DNA of 64,000 bases, from NCBI RefSeq assembly GCF_026210795.1, contig NC_089435.1:2976001-3040000 (forward strand), given 5' to 3'. The position numbers and the translations under genes are program-made. This stretch comes from Rhizophagus irregularis. Taxonomy: Eukaryota; Glomeromycota; Glomeromycetes; Glomerales; Glomeraceae. A model generated the notes under the pieces. The model was not told the DNA's origin and did no database searches. It saw only the letters and a program-made list of their open reading frames with translations. Numbering within the stretch: position 1 is the first letter of the stretch; the number at the start of each line of letters is the position of its first letter. Below are positions 32,717 through 44,411 of this stretch, piece after piece.

Positions 32717-35700
32717 TTATATGACTGTAAAATAAAAATTATTTTTTATCCAAATTCTATTTGTAGTATCATGATTTGGTAGTTGGCACCTTTCTGAATT
32801 ACAATTATGAATAAAGTGTACTTTTTGAACATTATCTATTACAGTAATTGGAAAAATACGTCTCCATTTATCTTCTGTTGCTTGAAGACGGTAAAGTGGA
32901 CATTTTAATACTGAATGTTCAACCATAGTATCTTCAAACCAATCTACAACAATAAATGCATAATATTTGTTATTATTACCCTTATGTTGAAAGATACCTT
33001 TGATTATTGCATAAGATTCTTCATGATCTTCTTCATAAATTGTGATAAAATCACCGAGATGTAGGTGAACTTTTGAAAGAATACCATTTTTTTCTTCAAT
33101 TGTATATGATGCTAATTTGTACCAACTAATTGAAGAATTTATAAGTGCCGCCTCAAACTTCATATCCACATAAGATAAAAACAATTCAATTTTAAAATTA
33201 TGCAAAGTCAAGAGAAGTTTATCATGTTCCTGCTTTGACATTCTTTTTTTTAAGGAAATATTGGAAATAAAATTTACTGGTGAAGTAACTAAATTAAAAG
33301 ATTAGTAAATATTATGCATATGTGAAAAAATAAATATGAAGTACTATAATATTTTGCTATCTTACCTTTTACGTCATCATTTTGAATTTGTTCCTCAATT
33401 AAATATTTATCTTCTGTAACATACCAATTCGAAAATAATTGATCAAAATTTGAACTTGTGAACCCAGTACAAGATCTATTTAATCTTGGATCTATACCTC
33501 CATCTGCTAAATGTCGAATTGCAAATAAAGTATTGTAACGTTTTAATAAATCCAGGTCTATAGTTTTGCAATTAGTTTTTGGTACCATTCCTTTAAAGAT
33601 ACGATGAACCATCTCTTTTATACCAACCTGAAAGTTGACAAGTGTACCAAAAGTTTTAGCATGCATCAAAAGATGCATATTAATATGTATATTTGGTAAG
33701 TTAACAAAACTTGCAAAAACCTACATCAGGAAATTTGTTTAGGCGTAATTTAGTGTAATATTTCGAAGGTGGTGTAAAATTTCGAAATATTACACTAAAA
33801 ACGTAATATTACAAAAGTTTACGCTCTTAAATTTAAATAATTATAGTAATTTAAGAATATCTCGCTATCTACTGATCCAATCAAGACGATCTATAGCTCA
33901 TTGGAATCAGCTCATCAAGACGAATCGAATGGTGGTAAAATCGCATCTTTACGTTCGATAGATGGCTTTCTATTAATTTAGAACTTTATTGTATACTATA
34001 GAGCGTTCTATCAACTGTAGAAATGCGATTTTACCACCAATCGATTCGTCTTGATGAGCTGATTCCAATGAGCTATAGATCGTCTTGATTGGATCAGTAG
34101 ATAGCGAGATATTCTTAAATTACTATAATTATTTAAATTTAAGAGCGTAAACTTTTGTAATATTACGTTTTTAGTGTAATATTTCGAAATTTTACACCAC
34201 CTTCGAAATATTACACTAAATTATGTCTAAACAAATTTCCTGATGTATAAAAAAACAAAATATTGTTAATTATTGAATTATTCCATGTTCTGAATTTCAA
34301 ATTTATAATTATACCTTTGGAAGAATTAAAAACTCTTCTTTAAGACATAGCTGTAATTCCTCATAGCTATCTAACGTAAATTCCTTATTAAAAACTGCTT
34401 TCATAGTCTTTGCAACTTGTACCCAACAAGATATAATAGCTTTTAGCACTAAGCTAATTTGAGCCACATCAATCCTTTGTCGAATAGTGGCTGCTTCATT
34501 ATTTTTGAGGCTTGATTCCTTTAAAAATCGATTTAATAAAAATGGCATAATCATAGCTAGTCTAAGAAGATCAGACATCATAAAGCTATTGTAATGACTA
34601 ATTGGATTTGGTAGACGAGACCACTTTTTTGGAATTTCAAAATTTTTCCAAATTTTAACAAAATCATCCTCTCCTTCTTGTGAAAATAATTCACAGGTTA
34701 GTTTTAGTAGCCGCCCAATCTTTCCTGCGGTGGCATGATAAATATCCTGTGGCGTCTGTAAATGTCTCTCACGTTTTAATTTATCCAAAATACTAGGTAA
34801 TGATCTTAAACCATATTCTGTACAAAGTTGTCCTCTTTTTGAACTTACAGATTCTTGAGAAATTTTTGAAATTTCTTCATCTGTGATATGATGATAATGT
34901 AATGTTGTCACACTATCCTGATTATAGGTACTCAATGATTCCTTTTTAGTTATACAAGTACGGCAACCTTTATTTGCATTATGTCTAAATTGATTTTTAA
35001 ATTTAAATCATTTTAATAGTTGTTACGAAAATATATTATTAAGATTAATAATTAAATTGAAAAATACCTCAGTACTCCTGCCATATCATTACCTTGAGGT
35101 AGATCTGCTGTAACAAGGCCCAACCCAGCAATAACCCATGCATCTTGTCCTTGAACAGTCATAATCTTTCCTTTCTCAAATTTTTTTATTTCTGAAACAA
35201 ATGGTACCATAAACTCGTTAAAATTTCCACCAAAAGGAATAAATCCAAGAACAAAATGGTTCTTGATTAGCTTTCTCTGATGCGTTGACATGTTACCAAA
35301 CTGTATATAGATGCCACCTAAGGAATGGTATACATTTCTAAATGTACCAAAATCATCATAGTAAAGATCTAAAAACAGCTTATAAACTGGCATAGACAAC
35401 GGTGGATTTCTGACAGAAATGTAATCTGAAGGATGTTGGTATGAAAGCTTTGCATCACGAACGTGCCAACGGTCATTACATTTATAAATTATTTCAGTAA
35501 TTCGTAATGAACCTTCTGGAATAATTTGGTGTTTATACGTCATCATTATAGTTACTTTCTCTAAAATTTGAGAGGTAATTATGGTTATAAATGGTTCATC
35601 CTGAAACCATACTTCCCCAGTTAGAGAACGACGTTGTCTTGATAGCCCTTTTATATTTCCAGGTAAATCATCATAATTTAAAATTAGTTGAACTCGTAAC

Positions 35701-36824
35701 TCATAGTTTCCATTTTCATCTTTTAAAATTGCTCTCAACCTTCCAAGTTTTTTAAGACCATTATCATGATAGTAGACAAAATCACCAGATTGATATATTA
35801 CTATTTTATTAAAATAAATATTTTAATGTTAACAAATCATAATTATACCAAAGTATATTGTCCTATTACCTTCTGATATTATTATTTCATGTTGTCCAAA
35901 AAGTGGTGATTCTCCCCATAAAGTTCCATGCCAATATTCTGACTTTGTTTCAGAATTAACACTGGGTCCGAAATACATATGCTTCATCAGCATTGGATTG
36001 TTGAGAACATGCCATATAATATCACTAATTGAGAGTTGATATGAAAGCTTCGAATCTCGCGAAGTTGACAGAGTTTTTTTTGGTAAAATTTGAATAGGCT
36101 TTGTTATTATTGGTAGGAGAGGAAGACGTTTTCTCCATGATTGGAATCTACAGATATTTTTTACTACATGAGTAGGTTCGAATTGAGGATTGTGAATGAT
36201 ATCAACAAGGTCTTCATATGCTTTTGTAGAAACATTATGCTTCTGAAGCCAACAAAATAGTGCCGTAGTTGTATAATTATCAAAGTACGGTGCAAATTCA
36301 CCATTGCAGGACGGTATCTTGTCTTTATCCAAAGCTTCAACAATTTGATGTATTTCTTCCTCTTCATTGTCATTACGTTCCTCTTCATCATTGTTACGTT
36401 CCTCTTTCTCTTCATTATTACCTTCCTCTTCCTCCTCTTCATTATTGTCTCCATTATCATCATCTTCCTTCTCATCCCTATTGTATTCATTGTCATTTTC
36501 CTCTTCCTCTTCACTATTGTATTCATTGTCAGTTTCTTTTTCCTCTTCATTATCAAATGATTGATCATCATCTTCCATCTCATCATTGTAATACTGAGGA
36601 CCAATTGATCCATATTCATTATCATCATCATTAATGTCCTGAAAACTTAAATCATTATCTTCGTGATTATACTGAAAGTCCATGTTATCGTCATCATTAT
36701 CAGGTGAACGTATAGGTGAACGTCTCTCACCAGAAGTAGTTGTCTCACCAAGATTGCTGTAAGAAAACCAATTTCGAATTCGAATTGGTTTTATTGGTTT
36801 GGCGTGACTATATCGTCTCCTCAT
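32717..36824 (-). CDS. KDZ/Plavaka-like transposase-family protein, five exons, 1094 residues
   Basis: Exons are 36824-35870, 35800-35068, 34984-34315, 33720-33366 and 33288-32717, in frame throughout. Residues about 45-165 are an acidic low-complexity block (D/E/N). Then come a W-rich segment (FCWLQKHN...FQSWRKRLPLLP), YWHGTLWGESPLFG, a BAH-like stretch (SGDFVYYHDNG, about 324) and LDLYYDDFGTFR (about 463). These are followed by WVIAGLGLVTADLPQGND (about 541-557) with a nearby GCRTC, and a second BAH-like stretch near 980 (LGDFITIYEED). The order D...TADLPQGN...CxxC resembles the catalytic core of KDZ/Plavaka-type transposases. I saw no terminal repeats, so it may be domesticated. Intron 3 (33721-34314) contains a 522-bp foldback element. 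Alternative reading: an uncharacterised BAH-domain family. Confidence 0.6.
33724..34245. mobile_element. CATCAGG-family foldback MITE, 522 bp
   Basis: Two arms of about 205 bp are inverted and nearly perfect, starting CATCAGGAAATTTGTTTAGG. The TA duplication lies at 33722-33723 and 34246-34247. The element sits inside intron 3 of the KDZ-like gene, immediately before the acceptor. The termini match the 3656-bp element at 27507. The inner arm carries ATAGCTCATTGGAATC, also present (inverted) near 15575-15595. Confidence 0.9.
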
Positions 36825-36904
36825 CTTTATAACAATTACAATTTAAATTAATTTAAATTTAACTAGAATTTTATTAATTCAATTAGAACTTTAAATTTAT
36901 TAAG

Positions 36905-37300
36905 CGTGTTGGCAAAAAAAAAAAAAAAAAAATGCAATTGCCAATTAAGTAATCACTTCGGTTAAATTAATGCCGATTTGGCTATTAATGGATACACAAA
37001 ATTTAGGGTCAATTATACTGTATATGGTTAATAACAATTGATTGGTATGACAAATAATATTATCGAATAATGTCATTTATTGAATAAAATAATAAGTATA
37101 TAATAAAATAAAATAAAACATAATAATAAAATAAAATATAACATAATAATAAAATAAAATAAAACATAATAATAAAATAAAATAAAACATAATAATAAAA
37201 TAAAATAAAACATAATAATAAAATAAAATAAAACATAATAATAAAATAAAATAAAACATATAATAAAATAAAATAAAAAATAAAATGAAATAAAAATATT
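36905..37300. repeat. Low-complexity A-run and (AATAAAATAAAATAAAACAT)n minisatellite
   Basis: A poly-A run lies at 36914-36931. From 37084 to 37300 a 20-23-bp unit made of AATAAAA and CAT words recurs about eight times. The minisatellite abuts the 3' end of the trihelix gene. Confidence 0.85.
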
Positions 37301-37364
37301 AATGACGTCGGTGACGATGAGATCGAGAATGAGAGCGCCCGCACTCTCGGTGGTGATAGGGGGA

Positions 37365-37874
37365 TCAGGAGCGAGAGCGCCTAGAGCGCCTGCGCTCTCT
37401 ATACTCGTATGTCCTACGATCCACCCTATTTCTCTGGGAGGACCAGACTAATGCTTAAAACAAAGCAATTATTAATATAAATGCAATGAATTAATGAAAA
37501 AATCAGTTAAATAATAAATACTTACGCTCAACTCTCCAGAACTCGTCTGAGAGTTCTTGGTGGAACCTCTCGTCGTGTAAAGATGGGGTACGAGTAGGGT
37601 AATCATCAGGATTTCTATTGATTAGCCTCTCTAGATTCTCGTACCCCACCTTTAGTGCATTCCACTTCTCTCTGCATTGTTTTCTAGTTGGCCTGAATGT
37701 GTGGTTGTTTCGTATATCACGAGCAATTCCACTCCATAATTGTTTTTGGTCATGTAACCTCGTTGTGGTGAATAAGGGCTGATAGGCCCGATGACGCTGA
37801 ATTAAGGTCAAAGCAGCGTCATCGGGCCATTGAATGTATACTGGAAGATTTGCGTTTAAGTTTAATGCTGCCAT
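37365..37874 (-). CDS. Trihelix/Myb-SANT-like DNA-binding protein, two exons
   Basis: Exon 1 is 37874-37526 and exon 2 is 37447-37365; the phase-1 intron 37525-37448 is 78 bp with GTAAGT and TTAG. The product is 143 residues. The pattern YIQWPDDAALTLIQRHR, QLWSGIARDI, PTRKQCREKWNALKVGYE fits a single trihelix/Myb-SANT DNA-binding domain. The C-terminus is rich in R and S (RERRRSRRSRS). The same frame stays open for 22 more codons after the TGA at 37365-37367, ending TAA at 37299-37301 and still rich in R, S and H. The TGA may therefore be a recent CGA-to-TGA change. The start is the first ATG in frame. Confidence 0.7.
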
Positions 37875-37934
37875 TATTAAATATTATTAGTTTGATGGGG
37901 AAAATGTCAAGAAAAGGCTCTATATTTATAATAA

Positions 37935-38245
37935 ATTTATTATGATTTCTTTGAGTTTATTTTTACGATCTTGTCTAAATTTTTTAGTTCTAATGCAATC
38001 CTTAATTAATTTATTTAACATTGAATACACACATAATTTTTTTTTGATTTCTTTGAGTTTATTTTTACGATCTTGTCTAGTTCTAATGCAATCATCTTTA
38101 ATTAATTTATTTAACATTGAATACACACATATTTTTTTTTGATTTCTTTGAGTTTATTTTTATGATCTTGTCTAAATTTTTTAGTTCTAATGCAATCATC
38201 TTTAATTAATTTATTTAACATTGAATACACACATAATTTTTTGAT
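37935..38245. repeat. Three tandem copies of a ~95-102-bp unit
   Basis: Each unit begins TGATTTCTTTGAGTTTATTT and ends TTTAACATTGAATACACACA. Copies start at about 37943, 38045 and 38140. No gene. Confidence 0.85.
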
Positions 38246-39821
38246 TTATTAATTTATTTTAAAAATATAGTTACAGTAATACTGCATCACGGCGTTAATT
38301 AATATATATAAATAAAAATAAATAAACAAATTCTATTAATAAAAAGTGAGTTAAAAATGTTATTTATAATTATACATTAAAAAAAGCAATAAAGAAGACG
38401 AAAGTAATCTGCAAATTATATTTAAGGTAAAAGAAAATGTAATATTTTAAACCACGCATGTCCTTCCTTGATTATATTTCATATTACACTGCGATGATAT
38501 ATTACAATTATACTGAATTTTAAGCTAACCTTAATCTACACCGTAAGGAACTTAATTCGATCTTAATTTACTCCGTTTTAGAATATTACCGAACAATTAG
38601 ACAAATGATTAGTTGCACATGACTTGCATTATTTGTATAGTTGATACTTTATATACCGATATTTGATTACACCAATATGTATTAAAACTCTTTCCTACAG
38701 TATAAAATATCAATATATCGGTATTTTTCAAATATCGTTGTAAGTTGACTACTGTAGATCCCATCTATCTATTTAAAAAATTCTTTTATGTAATCAATCC
38801 AGGGGCTTACACTAAATAAGGCTTAGATATGGCTTAGTTAGATAGGATCATCACATGGTTCAGTTTAAAAATAATCGATCTTTTTTATTGATTGGTTTTT
38901 TTCCGATCATATTTTATATTTTATCGTCAAGAGTATAATTATTTAAAAATTTAATTTTTCTTGCATGTCATCGTATCACACATAAAAATGGAAATTCAAA
39001 ACGTAATATTCCATTAATTTCTTCTCACTTCTTTTTCTTCTACCGATCATTTTTCTTCTCACCCCTTTCCATTATTTTTCTTCTCATTCCACGTATAGCC
39101 TGAAAATATAATAAAATTTGGAACCGTAAAATCGATTTGAGGTAATCTTCCATATAAAAAAAAATGTCACTGAATGAAATTCGATATTGTAATAATTTAT
39201 TTATATAAACTAAATTTAATTTCCGATCCTCTAGAAATCATAGTTTTTTTCCATCTTTCAACATTTTCAACTGATCCCGCATTCCCCTCAATTTATACGG
39301 TACACAACGATATTGAGATCCTGCATACTTTCCAATTACGTTCTATAATTAAAATTACAGTAACCAAGATTTCATTTATATCGTGACAACCTCGTTTTAT
39401 ATCCCATATTTGATCAAGGGTTATATCGACAATCTCGCTCTTTTGATCAAGGAGATCTCATTTATATCATGACAATCTTGCGAGAAGTTTACTTCACTTT
39501 TTTTCTCGTTTTCTCATTTTCTCTTATTCTCTCATTACGATATTATGACTAAACGTAATAATAAAGAAATAGAAATCGAAACAGGTATATATATAACTCT
39601 TCCGTAAAAGTTTTGCTTATATGTAAGAATAATAACCAAAATATGTATAATAGGATCAAAAAAAAATCAAAGGACCTTACCGAGAAAGAGGAGAGAAATA
39701 AATATTGAAGAAACTAATCAATTATTATTAGGTAAATATTAATTTATATAGGCTTTAGCTCTTTAATATTATTCTATTAATTTTTAATTGAAATAATTGA
39801 AATAATATATTACATACAGAT
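38246..39821. other. AT-rich gene-free stretch
   Basis: From 39010 to 39100 the pyrimidine-rich words TTCTTCTCAC recur. Near 39390-39480, ATATCGTGACAACCTCGTTTTA and ATATCATGACAATCTTGCG-like words repeat. I see no gene. Confidence 0.45.
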
Positions 39822-40880
39822 ATGAATACCAGGCAAAAACATAACGAAAGTGAAAAGGAAGTAATAGTAGAAGAGGATGTAAGGGATAAAAGTGAAGAAG
39901 AAGAGGAGGAAGAAGAAGAAGAAGATGATGATGATAATGACAAGTTAGGCGCGGCTAAAACAATTCCGGATCCGTTTCAGTTTTGTACCAAATTAGACAT
40001 ATGTAACTGGCTTGTAAAAAATCCAGAAATCTTACGATTAGCGAATGAGATGAACGAATCATCTTATGTTGTTAGTTAGAAGAATACTGAAGTTAGTATT
40101 AATACAATATGATAATATTTATTATGTCTAAATCTCAAATAACGTATCTCAATATTTTAGGATAAAATATGACTATGGGATGAGTCGGTAAAGTGCTTAT
40201 TTTTACGAGTGAGGAATCCGAGTAGTGAAGCACTCGACAATTTGGTTGTGAAAATTTTTCAGTTTAAAATTTACACTAGCGAAGCTAGAGGATATCTAGA
40301 TAAAACTCGTAAGTCTTTAACAGACTTCAGGAATAAATTCAACCAAAATATTCTAAATTTAGTGAGGGAATAAAAAGAAATCAGAAAGAGCAGGTATTTG
40401 TTTATTTTATTGTTTTATAGTCAACAAAATAGTGCCATTTGTATAATTATTAATTAATTAATTATAGGGGTACGACTGGAAATCTTTCCCAAAAAGAAAT
40501 TAAAGATTACGTTGACGAAAATGTGGTGCAGAAACTTCTAAACCGTCAACTCGCAGCTGTCAATATTTTGGAATTGACAAATAATGGAGGCATGGATACG
40601 TTAGTTGAGTTTGTTAAGGAAGCCGTCCGCGTTTCTTGGGACGGTAAAAACTTACCTGGTATAAAGGAGTTGGATACCATGACTAAAAATATAATTATCC
40701 CTTCCCGAAGTGGAAGTGATATAGTAAATACCCTAAAACAAGTAAGTTATTTTATTTATTTCGCACATCATGCCTTTGATAATAATATATTAATAAAATT
40801 AAATTATAGATTTAGGTGCGTTCTTATAAAATTATATGACGAAGAAGAATCATTAATAAATGATTTTATAAAATTTTAAT
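39822..40880 (+). pseudogene. Acidic-protein gene, decayed, probably four exons
   Basis: Exon 1 (39822 to about 40075) starts MNTRQKHNESEKEV, has an E/D run (residues 27-40) and then DPFQFCTKLDICNWLVKNPEI. A second coding block, about 40161-40395, reads LWDESVKCLFLRVRNPSSEALDNLVVKIF but contains TGA and TAA in frame. A third block, about 40468-40740 (RQLAAVNILELTNNGGMDTLVEFVKEAVRVSW), ends at a GTAAGT donor. A short last exon follows after 40809. The second-block stops suggest a broken gene unless those parts are spliced out. The product is helical and acidic, and I do not recognise the family. Confidence 0.4.
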
Positions 40881-42520
40881 AAAAAAATAAAATTGAGTTT
40901 TATTGAGTATTTCTTTTTAGTTTATTTAATTATATTCTTTTAATGGTATAGACTTTAATAATAATTAGCTTCAATCGAAAAATCACAAAAAGTTTTAAAA
41001 GTTTTGAATATCTGTTGAGATTCAATCATATTTGAATTTCTTTAACTTGTTGTGTTATTACCATTAAATAATCAATTATCTATATAAACTGTGTAAAGTT
41101 AATTTGGCTCTATTTTGATAATATCCACCTATAAAGAACTCATCTGTGCATTACCTAAACAATTATTGGTTGATCAAGTTCATATAATACCAAATTTATA
41201 AAATTGTCTGATTAAATGATCGCGTAATTAAATGATCGCGTATATTAAATGATCACGTATAAGACCTATTAATTCCTAAAAAGTCAATTCAACCACCATT
41301 TTATTTAACCGCTATTTATTTGTACGTTTTTTTTTTTTTGAAAAAAAAAAACTTTCTTTCTGAAAAGTAGAGTCTTCCTCCTATACCGTTTGCCGTCGTG
41401 CATAGTGTATTATAGGAAAAGGCGGACTTGTTTGATTGATTATATGGGCATAAGCTTATGTTATATAGGCGTAAAACTTATATAATCAGTTTGATAACGC
41501 AACGAAAATCCTTTAATCAAGGGTTAAAATAGGCATGATGGGATATTCTCATATATCATGAGCTCTGTCTGTTCGAAGTGTCGTTTTATATATAATTAAG
41601 TAGGCTTAAGTCATAAGTAACTTTTTTATAACATTGATTATTGGAGAATTAAGTGGCAAAAATAATTTTTAGTTTGTAAGACTTTAACTCCATACCAACT
41701 TGTGTGTGTTTGGGCGTTAATTTATTCCCTAACCCTTAGATCCACTCGTGGGTTGGTAGGTTGCTTTGCACTTCTTGCAGCCTATCTTCTAATGGGTTTT
41801 AGGTCCACGTTTGCCCATTTAAAATTTATTAAACAGGATGTCATTCGTCCAAACACATTGCAACGTTTGTTGATGAAGCTATGGTTGTCTAATAAAAGTT
41901 CGCTTTGCCTGGCAATTTATAGTGGATTCAATGGATCAAATTACAAACAACAATAATTTAGTCATATGAGAATTCCAGGCCAATGAATAAGGGTGCATTG
42001 TCAAAGTTGAGAATATATTTGTATTTTTTTTTTTAAAGCCGTCATTCTCATGAACTTTTTCATTGTATCCCTAAGTTCAATGATTTTGGTAATGATGAAA
42101 CTGCAGTTGTTTATAGGGGTTTCCCGCCAAACTTCTGAGGTGAATTTATGTCTGGTGTTTTCGAATATACTTATCCTTTTTGCAATAGAGTCGTAGCGAG
42201 TCTTCTTAAAGCGTACCTGTGACACCCCATCCAACTTGGGCAGTGTCGCTGAATTTAAAGCAAGGTACCCGGTTAATCCTCAACTTTGGGTTGATGAGTT
42301 ATGATTCTGGAGTATTAAGGCATAATGTTTTGACTTACATCACCAATTTAACTCATAATTCTAATTTATTGAATTAGTTTATTATAGATTTATTGATATT
42401 TTTTTTATCTGTTATATAATATTTAAACTAATGTATACTTTATCTGTAATTAAAATTGTTATTGTAATAAATAACCGGTAACTTAAATCTATTGAAATTA
42501 ACTTTTAAATTAGATTACAA
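40881..42520. other. Gene-free or unrecognised stretch
   Basis: AAATGATCGCGTA-type words repeat near 41215-41255. A T-run and A-run hairpin lies near 41327-41351. A GC-richer segment at 41700-41960 and 42000-42240 has short open frames on either strand, but none with a recognisable motif. It may be a repeat relic. Confidence 0.35.
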
Positions 42521-43370
42521 ATTATTAAAATATTATAAAATTGAATTTAACGATATTTGATTGATTTGATATTTTTATAGATAATATCATTTTGATATTA
42601 TTTTGATACTGAATTAATATTAAAATAATATTATATTGATATTGCATTTATTAAAAAAAATCATTATTGTTATAACAATATCAAAATGATATCGTTTCGT
42701 TATTTGTCAATATCGATTAGATAATTATAAAGTGATATCTTTACGATATCATATTGATATTGAATTAATGTTAGAACGATATCATATTAATATCGTATTT
42801 ACTTTCTATTTTTCATTGTTGTTATAACAATATCGAAATGATATCGATTTGATGTTTCGTCAATATCGTTATGATGTCGATTAGATAATTATAAAGTGAT
42901 ATCTTTACGATATCATATTGATATTGAATTAATGTTGGAACGATATCATATTAATATCGTATTTACTTTCTATTTTTCATTATTGTTATAACAATATCGA
43001 AATATTGATATGATATCGATTTGATGTTTCGTCAATATCGTTATGATGTCGATTAGATAATTATAAAGTGATATCTTTACGATATCATATTGATATTGAA
43101 TTAATGTTGGAACGATATCATATTAATATCGTATTTACTTCCCATTTTTCAAAAAATTCATTGTTGTTATAACAATATCGAAATGATATCGATCTGATAT
43201 TTTTTCAAACAAATATCTTTACGATATCATTTCGATATATTGAATTAATATTGAAATGATATCATTGCGATATCATAATGATATCATTTGCAAATCGATA
43301 TCGCCACGATATTTATTTAACATCATTATTATATCAATTCGGTATTGTTTAAAAATTCAAGGTTTCTGTA
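42520..43370. repeat. GATATC-rich satellite, ~175-185-bp units
   Basis: Three long units share ATCGATTTGATGTTTCGTCA, ATTATAAAGTGATATCTTTA, CGATATCATATTGATATTGA and GTATTTACTTYCYATTTTTC in the same order (starting near 42660, 42830 and 43000), with diverged units on both sides. The word ATATCGATAT-like composition is shared with the satellite at 27.1-27.5 and 31.2-31.4 kb. Confidence 0.8.
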
Positions 43371-43619
43371 AAGTTTGTACTTTTGAAAAAAAAGGGAAAA
43401 AAGGGGAAAAGATTTTTTTTACAGCTATCACGTAAACAATAAACAAATAAACAAAAAGGTAATCACGTGATATTAGTGACGATCATTTGAATTTTGATGT
43501 AAAGCGAAAAAATCAACTGCACGTGATACAGTAATTCTATAAAATTAATTTTTTTATTGTTCAACCATTAATTATTGAATATAATAGAGAAAAAAGTTGT
43601 GAGATATTTTGCTGTAACT

Positions 43620-43985
43620 GTCAGTTATATACACTACATTCTCGTTAAATATGGTGGATGATCAAAAAAATTCTGGATATTTTATGGACGAATTCTGGAC
43701 GATCAAAAATATCAAATTCCAGATGATCAAAATTCCTTGGACATTTTCCAGACATATTCTGTACATTCAAAAAATTCCGGACATTTTTTTTGGGCAAATT
43801 CCAGATGATCAAAAATTCTAGACATTTTTCTAGACAAATTCCGAACAATCAAACATTCAGAAAATTGGTTTTTGTCCTAAATCCTGCAATATCTGGACAA
43901 TTTCCAAACATTTTCTGGATGCACCCAGACATTTTTAGATACAATTTCCAGACATTTCTTTTTTATAGGGACGTGGTTATTATTA
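43620..43985. repeat. TTCCAGACATTTT/TGGACGATCAAAAA word array
   Basis: Words such as TTCTGGA, TCCAGATGATCAAAA, CCAGACATTTT and CCGGACATTTT recur about every 25-30 bp, ending with TTTTTTATAGGGACG. It is related in words to 26.14-26.29 kb. No gene. Confidence 0.55.
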
Positions 43986-44411
43986 TTTTCTAAAACACCT
44001 CTCATTCTTTTACTACGCTTTCATTTATGTTCTCTGCTTAGCCATGCATCAGTCACATCACGCTGATCTGGTGTTTCTGAGCATAGCGGGCTTTCTCATT
44101 TATCATGTTAATTTGCCGATCATTTTCTGATTTTATCATATGATATAAAATGCCGTTACAAGACATTGCATAAAATTCTACATATTAATATGACCTCAAA
44201 TATTGCAAATAAATTTATTGCACTTTAAATTTTAATCATACAAAGTTTTATTCAAATTGAATTATTATTGACCGATTTTTACAAGTAGTAACTTTTAATT
44301 TAATGCATTTTACGTAATTTTTTAATATAAATGACTGGCAGATTTAAAAACTCACATAATAATCGTACTTTAAATCTTGCAAACTAATAAATATTATGGT
44401 GATTTTAATGC
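43986..44411. other. AT-rich gene-free stretch
   Basis: No coding signal and no clear repeat. Confidence 0.4.

Noticed and set aside
36164-36634. Several frames of M/K/R or S/L runs over the acidic exon
   Set aside because: They are shifted readings of the GAT/GAA-rich low-complexity part of the KDZ-like gene.
37060-37344. F/Y/I-rich minus-strand frames
   Set aside because: They are readings of the AATAAAATAAAA minisatellite. Only the end overlaps the possible trihelix tail.
41702-42234. Open frames on each strand in a GC-richer segment
   Set aside because: No motif, no splice support and no consistent extension. Listed only as an unrecognised stretch.
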